A DNA stretch of 10,525 nt, taken from NCBI GenBank assembly GCA_026645575.1, contig JAPKMW010000181.1, positions 1 through 10,525 of the forward strand, in the 5' to 3' direction. The position numbers and the translations under genes were made by a program. This DNA comes from Caldilineaceae bacterium (GTDB lineage: Bacteria > Chloroflexota > Anaerolineae > Caldilineales > Caldilineaceae). The notes below the pieces were generated by a model. The model did not search any database, was not told the DNA's origin, and was given only the letters and a program-made list of their open reading frames with translations. Positions 6,644 to 10,525 of this stretch are shown one piece after another (position 1 is the first letter of the stretch; each line of letters begins with the position of its first letter).

Positions 6644-7164
6644 TCGGTTATGGCGTTGTTGACCCCAAGCGCGTGCTGAATTGCACTGATCAAAGGGCTA
6701 CCCTGATTGGATGTGGTCAATTAAGGGATGGCGACGCCCACCTTTTTACTTTACCCTTACCGCCAAGTCTTAGCAGTCGAACCGACTGGCGCAATCTTAC
6801 CGTTACTCTGGGTTGGCATTCACCCATTCAGCCAAAGAATCGTAGACACCGCAGTGCTTCGTTGTGGTTCGAAGCGCCCCACAAGACCCTTGGCGTGGCA
6901 CGATGTAATGTTGATTGGCAAGCCGTAAAACGGAGTACCATTCAGCACGAAGTTTTTGAAGGCAAGCAAGCAACGGCTTTTGTTGACGGCACTACGTTGA
7001 AGATTAAAGTCAACTGCCGTAGGGATGCCGCCCCCTTTACAGGTTCTGTTCCTTATGCAGTTGTGGCTACTTTAGAAGTTGAAGAAAGTTCGGCTATCCC
7101 TATTTATGAAGAGATTCAAGTACGCATCAGAACGGCAGTACGGGTAGTGGCAAGCCGAGTTTAA
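6586..7164 (+). CDS. ietS: C-terminal part of IetS in the -1 frame
   Basis: The -1 frame opens at 6586 and, read from GCA at 6601, continues the protease smoothly: KKADEARQIQRILAALIGYG, then GVVDPKRVLNCTDQRATLIG and a domain of about 130 residues rich in beta-strand pattern (DAHLFTLPLPPSL, LTVTLGWHSPI, SASLWFEAP), ending ...AVRVVASRV. This is the C-terminal region expected after the catalytic domain in this protease group. A TTG at 6631 could in principle start a separate 177-residue protein, but I see no ribosome site before it, so separate translation is unlikely. The visible extension adds 187 residues after the slip. There are no catalytic residues here; a role in target or partner recognition is a guess. 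Confidence 0.75.
   Translation, partial: VGSKKADEARQIQRILAALIGYGVVDPKRVLNCTDQRATLIGCGQLRDGDAHLFTLPLPPSLSSRTDWRNLTVTLGWHSPIQPKNRRHRSASLWFEAPHKTLGVARCNVDWQAVKRSTIQHEVFEGKQATAFVDGTTLKIKVNCRRDAAPFTGSVPYAVVATLEVEESSAIPIYEEIQVRIRTAVRVVASRV
6595..6601 (+). promoter_or_regulatory. Candidate -1 ribosomal frameshift site A_AAA_AAG in ietS
   Basis: In the zero frame the codons are CTA AAA AAG, giving the exact X_XXY_YYZ heptamer A_AAA_AAG, the same slippery sequence used in E. coli dnaX. The -1 frame is closed by a TGA at 6583-6585 and the zero frame by the TGA at 6641-6643, so a switch must occur in between, and this is the only classical heptamer I see there. A GC-rich pairing is possible 8 bases downstream (GCGCGC 6610-6615 with GCGCGT 6669-6674), but its loop is about 53 bases. 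No Shine-Dalgarno-like stimulator is clear upstream. Confidence 0.5.
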
Positions 7165-7197
7165 ACCTTTCAATCTGAGCTTAACCCCAATGGAAGC

Positions 7198-7221
7198 CAG
7201 GCTACGCCTGACCATCTAGCC
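7198..7221. terminator. Possible shared terminator hairpin between converging ietS and the Tad operon
   Basis: CAGGC (7198-7202) and GCCTG (7206-7210) form a perfect 5-base stem with a TAC loop. An overlapping alternative pairs GGCTA (7200-7204) with TAGCC (7217-7221). It sits in the 59-base gap between the stop of the ietS -1 frame and the stop of the prepilin peptidase, where a two-way terminator is expected. No U-run follows on either strand, so it is not a canonical intrinsic terminator. Confidence 0.3.
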
Positions 7222-7223
7222 AA

Positions 7224-7760
7224 TTAATCAATAGCCGCTTTGGGAGACAACCTACCAAAGCGGGCCATGATCAGGTACACCATTGCGCACCAACCAATAG
7301 CCATGCCCAGTAGTTGAGGCAAGGCAAGCATCATCTCTATATACCAAGATTGATCAGTCTGAATCGATGCTGAAAGCAAGATGGCATACAACAGGCTGCC
7401 CAGCCAAAGCCAAACTATCGTTGGTAGATGAGCATTCCTGTGGCCGCCTAGTCGTAGCAGCAAAAAGGTCAACCCAAGGAGGAAACCAGTTATCGCCAAG
7501 CTGGCAGGGGCAACGGCAGCGACTAATGTCGCGACTTTCCCATCCGCGGCGCCTACCCCTTTCATTAGCCAAGCGACATAACAACCCACAAAAATGCTTG
7601 CAGTCAAAGCGACGCTATTCAGGTAGAATGCCGCCATCCACCCAACCACAAACGCCGGCAGGGTCAACCAATTGGTTACCTGATGGTACCGCCAGTCTTG
7701 AATTGCGCAAGGCAGCAAAAAGAGGATCAAGGCGGTTGTGTAGTGAAATTCAACTATCAT
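7224..7760 (-). CDS. tadV: Prepilin peptidase of the CpaA/TadV type (A24), 178 aa
   Basis: An integral membrane aspartic protease that cleaves the leader of Flp-type prepilins before pilus assembly. About six hydrophobic segments are visible (roughly 8-20, 31-47, 50-66, 76-105, 113-131, 143-168). The two catalytic aspartates fit D22 in CAIQDWRYHQVTNW and D73 in GVGAADGK, the GxGxxDxK form common in CpaA/TadV proteins. Short length and lack of the N-terminal methylase domain also fit this subgroup. It follows tadC with a 12-base gap, in which TAATG opens a 7-codon mini-frame that overlaps the real ATG at 7760, possibly coupling translation. The ribosome site (GAGAA) is weak. It is the last gene of the Tad transcript. 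Confidence 0.85.
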   Translation of the reverse strand: MIVEFHYTTALILFLLPCAIQDWRYHQVTNWLTLPAFVVGWMAAFYLNSVALTASIFVGCYVAWLMKGVGAADGKVATLVAAVAPASLAITGFLLGLTFLLLRLGGHRNAHLPTIVWLWLGSLLYAILLSASIQTDQSWYIEMMLALPQLLGMAIGWCAMVYLIMARFGRLSPKAAID

Positions 7761-7772
7761 GGATTCTTCTCA

Positions 7773-8639
7773 TTATAAAACCTTCAGCAGCGGTACAATC
7801 AACGGCGCCAGCAGCAAAAAGAGGAAGGGTAGAAAGAAAAAGACCACCGCCGGCACGGCCAGTCGGTTGTCAAGCGCTTCGGCTTCGCGCAGGGCGCGTT
7901 CCTTGTATTCAATAATCAGCGTGCGCGCCAGACTCTCCATCAGTTCAGGGCCGGCAGCACCCTTGCGCGCCGCCAGATCAATCTGGGAAGCAAAAGCGCG
8001 CAGGGCCGGTAAGTCATAGCGCGTGATCACCTCCAATAACATCCCTGGCCGTTCGCCCCGGCCAAAGACGGGTCGGTTGTGGGTGCGTGAGGCTTCCAGC
8101 ACTTCGCGAATTAGTTGCGATAAGGCGCCACCCCACTCAGCCGCACGCTCTACCGCTTTATCCGGTGGATTACCGGCGGCCATTTCGGCCGCCATGAGCG
8201 CGGTCAATTCGGGCAGGGCGCGCAATACCTTGCGCCGAATCCCATTGGCTTGACGGCGTAGGCGCACAAAGGGGTAAGCGAAACCCAACACGGCCAGCAG
8301 CCCCGTCGCCGGCACTGCCGTCAGCGCTGTCAAGCCAAGGCCGCCCAGCGCCAGGAGGGCGGCCAACCCCAATACCGCCGCTGGCGAAGGAGGCATTCCC
8401 TCCAGCGCCAGCCAGCGACGGTTACGGCCTATGGTGGCGACTGTGGTCAGTGCCGGTAAGCGCCGCAACAACCACGCGCCAAAGCGCTCAACCAGGTCGG
8501 GAGGCGGTTGTGCGGCGACATACCCGGCGAGTAATTGCCCTGGTGAGGTGGAAAGGGTCACATTCACCCGCTTGACTACACTGTAGGCCGTTACCCCAGC
8601 CACAAACGCAGTTGCCAATATTATTAATTCTTGTGTCAT
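7773..8639 (-). CDS. tadC: Tad pilus inner-membrane protein TadC (T2SSF family), 288 aa
   Basis: A type II secretion F-like platform protein that works with TadB to couple the TadA motor to pilin polymerisation. The N-terminal membrane segment is LIILATAFVAGVTAYSVV. A paired segment lies near 87-125 (AAVLGLAALLALGGLGL, TGLLAVLGFAYPFV). The cytoplasmic T2SSF region has LPELTALMAAEMAAGNPPD and runs to a C-terminal hydrophobic hairpin (VPAVVFFFLPFLFLLLAPL). I start at the ATG at 8639, not the one at 8663: GGAGG stands 6 bases before it, and it begins one base after the tadB stop, whereas the longer form would overlap tadB by 23 bases. Such spacing suggests translational coupling. Confidence 0.88.
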   Translation of the reverse strand: MTQELIILATAFVAGVTAYSVVKRVNVTLSTSPGQLLAGYVAAQPPPDLVERFGAWLLRRLPALTTVATIGRNRRWLALEGMPPSPAAVLGLAALLALGGLGLTALTAVPATGLLAVLGFAYPFVRLRRQANGIRRKVLRALPELTALMAAEMAAGNPPDKAVERAAEWGGALSQLIREVLEASRTHNRPVFGRGERPGMLLEVITRYDLPALRAFASQIDLAARKGAAGPELMESLARTLIIEYKERALREAEALDNRLAVPAVVFFFLPFLFLLLAPLIVPLLKVL

Positions 8640-8640
8640 C

Positions 8641-9639
8641 TTATCCCTCCAATGCTTCGTCAATCATCCCATTGAGAAAGGCATAGCCCAGGGCCATGAC
8701 CGTCAGCGCCAACGCCGCCACCACCTGCACCACCGGATTCTGAAAACCCTGGCGAATGTTGGGCGAGGAAAGCATGAGCAACATGATGACCCCCATAATA
8801 CCCAGCATCATAAAGACGGCCCCGCGCGCACTTTCGGCCTTGGCGCCGGCCACCGCGCGTGCTTCCAGAATCGCCGACAACTCTTCCGCTGTGGTGGTAA
8901 AGGCGCGGGTAAAACCGGCGCCGCCGGTCTCCAGCAAGCGTCCTAACTGGAAGACCACCAATGCCAGTGAGGGAGAGATGAGGGCAGCCTCGGCCCGCGC
9001 TCCCTCCAGAAAGCGTCGTCCTTCCAATCGCGTGCCGGCGAGCAAGCGTTGCAACCAGGCGTGCAGCGGACTTTCCTCGCTGAGGGTATCCGCGACTTCG
9101 GCAATGGCCTTGAGGGGCGCATTCGTGACTAGTAAAGCGCCGGCCAGGCGGCTGACAAAGGTGGGTAACTCCTGCTCCAACTTGACCCGCAACTTGTGCC
9201 ATTGCCCATGGAGAAAGGCATTGGTGAGCATATAAACCAGTCCACCGCCAGCCACCGCCGGCACAATGGGAAACCCCAGGATCAGGAGCAACAGGGCCGG
9301 AATGCCGCCGGCGCCGAGCCGAATTAGGGTGAGCAAGCCTTTGCGCACCGGCAGGCCCAAGGCCAGCAGAATGACAGCCTCCTTATCCACCAGGGAGTTG
9401 TTACGCTGCGCACTGCCCTCTTCCACATAGGCCATATAGTCAGCCAACGCACGGCTGGGGGATTGGGACAACGAAAGCCGTATGCGGCTGGCTATCGTCA
9501 TCACGGTGAGCCCCGTCAGCAGGGCTGCCGCGAGGCTGAGCAGTTGACGATCCATCCCGCTTGGCCCGCTGCGCAGCCAGCCGTAAAGCAGATCCAGCGT
9601 CCGATAAATCCGGTCAAAATCAAGGGTCCAGTCACCCAT
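8641..9639 (-). CDS. tadB: Tad pilus inner-membrane protein TadB (T2SSF family), 332 aa
   Basis: Partner of TadC in the membrane platform of a Flp/Tad pilus. The protein has an N-terminal membrane segment (LLSLAAALLTGLTVMTIAS, about 34-52), a hydrophobic pair near 105-140 (IPALLLLILGFPIVPAVAGG), a soluble T2SSF region with LEQELPTFVSRLAGALLVTNAPLK-like helical pattern and the LLETGGAGFTRAF segment typical of TadB, and a C-terminal hairpin (VFMMLGIMGVIMLLMLSS and VVAALALTVMALGYAFL). GGAG stands 5 bases before the ATG at 9639, so this start is well supported. It follows tadA after 36 bases and abuts tadC. The order tadA-tadB-tadC is the usual one in Tad loci, which is why it is called TadB. Confidence 0.88.
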   Translation of the reverse strand: MGDWTLDFDRIYRTLDLLYGWLRSGPSGMDRQLLSLAAALLTGLTVMTIASRIRLSLSQSPSRALADYMAYVEEGSAQRNNSLVDKEAVILLALGLPVRKGLLTLIRLGAGGIPALLLLILGFPIVPAVAGGGLVYMLTNAFLHGQWHKLRVKLEQELPTFVSRLAGALLVTNAPLKAIAEVADTLSEESPLHAWLQRLLAGTRLEGRRFLEGARAEAALISPSLALVVFQLGRLLETGGAGFTRAFTTTAEELSAILEARAVAGAKAESARGAVFMMLGIMGVIMLLMLSSPNIRQGFQNPVVQVVAALALTVMALGYAFLNGMIDEALEG

Positions 9640-9675
9640 CGGTTGCTCCTATTTGTACCTGTCCTGTGCCATTAC

Positions 9676-10525
9676 TCAATTGCGATGCAGCGTGACCGGC
9701 TTCATGCGTTCTTCACCGGGCTGCCACAGCGTGTTGAACTTGATATTGCTGCCGGCTTGTCCCGCCACTTCCCAAACGCCCAGTGCCTTGCGTTGGCCAT
9801 CCCGCCATCCTACATGCACGACAAGATCGATGGCTTGGGCAAATAACCCCTTGGCCGCCTCAAATTTAACTTGGGCATCCGCAAACATAATCACTCCCAG
9901 ACGAAAGACCGCTTCGTCCGGCCCTTCAGCATGAAAGGTGGTGAGACCAGCGTGGTCGCTCATGAGGGCGCGAAAGAGGGAAAGGGCCGCCGTGCCGGTG
10001 CGCACCTCGCCGACAATGACATGGGTGGGTGCGAGACGCATGGCGTCATCCACCCCATCACTGACGGTATAGGGTGGTACATCCGAACCCGGTGGCGCTG
10101 GTCGCGCTTCCAACGTAGTCACATTATTATGCGGTAGCCAGATCTCCTCCGGGTCTTCCACCTTGACAATGCGGGCATTGGTGGGGATACCATGACAGAG
10201 TGCCGCCAGCAGCGTTGTCTTGCCGGTGGACGTGCCGCCGACAATGAGCAGGCGTAACCGGTTGGCAACTGCTTCCAGCAAGCCATCCATCACGGGTTGC
10301 GGAAAGACACCCCACTGCACGATATGGGCCGGCGGCACCGGCTTGGGTTCAAAGAGGCGAATGGCCATGACCGGATAACCGTCACCAGCGGCAATGGCGG
10401 GATGCACCACCTTGAGCCGCGCACCGCCAAAGCCCAATTCGCGGTCGCGTGGCAGTTTGGCATCAACGGTCGGCGTCGCTTCGGTGCAAGCGCGACCTTG
10501 TGGCGCCAATAAGGCTTCGGCGGTG
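9676..10525 (-). CDS. tadA: Tad/CpaF secretion ATPase TadA, C-terminal part, cut by right edge
   Basis: The hexameric VirB11/PulE-type ATPase that powers Tad pilus assembly at the inner membrane. In order: an arginine-rich approach region (LFEPKPVPPAHIVQWGVF), Walker A GGTSTGKT, the Asp box VKVEDPEEIWL, the Walker B region APTHVIVGEVRTG with its glutamate, and the His box LTTFHAEGPDEAV, ending ...MKPVTLHRN. All motor motifs are intact. The frame is open to the right edge (TAEALLAPQG...), so about 283 residues are visible and the N-terminal domain is missing; the TTG at 10509 is an internal codon, not the start. It is the first visible gene of the operon, 36 bases before tadB. No promoter for the operon lies in the window. 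Confidence 0.92.
   Translation of the reverse strand, partial: TAEALLAPQGRACTEATPTVDAKLPRDRELGFGGARLKVVHPAIAAGDGYPVMAIRLFEPKPVPPAHIVQWGVFPQPVMDGLLEAVANRLRLLIVGGTSTGKTTLLAALCHGIPTNARIVKVEDPEEIWLPHNNVTTLEARPAPPGSDVPPYTVSDGVDDAMRLAPTHVIVGEVRTGTAALSLFRALMSDHAGLTTFHAEGPDEAVFRLGVIMFADAQVKFEAAKGLFAQAIDLVVHVGWRDGQRKALGVWEVAGQAGSNIKFNTLWQPGEERMKPVTLHRN

Noticed and set aside
6631..7164. An independent 177-residue gene starting at TTG 6631
   Set aside because: No ribosome binding site precedes it, and the protein reads as the direct continuation of the protease through the A_AAA_AAG site.
7367..7915. Plus-strand 182-codon frame across the prepilin peptidase and tadC
   Set aside because: It is the antisense shadow of two well-supported membrane protein genes and has low-complexity basic content.
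8640..8663. Longer TadC start at 8663
   Set aside because: It would overlap tadB by 23 bases; the ATG at 8639 has GGAGG at ideal spacing.
8660..9202. Minus-strand 180-codon frame inside tadB
   Set aside because: It is a frame-shifted shadow of tadB, rich in Gly, Arg and His with no domain.
1..10525. CRISPR array, tRNA or rRNA genes
   Set aside because: No regularly spaced direct repeats, cloverleaf-like sequence or conserved rRNA segment was seen by reading.

Overview
This window joins a defence-type accessory region (about 1-7164) to a pilus or secretion operon (7224-10525). Both ends cut through a gene. The Tad-type assembly genes (tadA-tadB-tadC plus a CpaA/TadV-like prepilin peptidase) and the general style of the proteins suit a Gram-positive-like or Chloroflexota-type bacterium. 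Chloroflexota is my best guess, but only by impression; no rRNA or other taxonomic marker is present.

Layout. (1) On the minus strand, 1-1955 is the N-terminal 651 residues of a type I restriction HsdR subunit (PD-(D/E)xK nuclease plus SF2 helicase), cut by the left edge. It is not listed among simple closed ORFs because it has no stop in the window. (2) 1956-2380 is AT-rich and regulatory-looking. It has a likely hsdR promoter on the minus strand, several short inverted repeats, and a faint transposase-like scrap near 2100-2165. (3) On the plus strand, 2381-2734 encodes a small WGR-like protein and 2814-3458 a small serine recombinase of the invertase/resolvase type (Mpi-like). (4) 3602-4576 and 4589-7164 encode an AAA+ ATPase and a subtilisin-like (S8) serine protease. 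This pairing matches IetA/IetS, described for Agrobacterium Ti plasmids and later reported as an antiphage system.

The most unusual point is in ietS. The gene is split between two overlapping frames. The upstream frame (684 aa) carries the whole catalytic triad (D307, H340, S609). The conserved C-terminal part continues in the -1 frame to 7164. The only stretch where a switch can occur is 6586-6643, and it contains a perfect A_AAA_AAG heptamer (6595-6601) in the right phase. A -1 slip there would give one protein of about 858 aa. So this is either programmed frameshifting giving two protease forms, or a one-base loss in an A-run (mutation or sequencing error).

(5) The defence genes meet the Tad operon tail to tail. 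The Tad genes run right to left as tadA (partial), tadB, tadC and prepilin peptidase, with tight spacing and good ribosome binding sites, so they look like one transcript. They are visibly more GC-rich than the ietAS/recombinase block, which fits the latter being acquired. HsdR and IetAS probably act independently against foreign DNA or phage; the recombinase may mobilise or switch part of the island, though no second recombination site was found.
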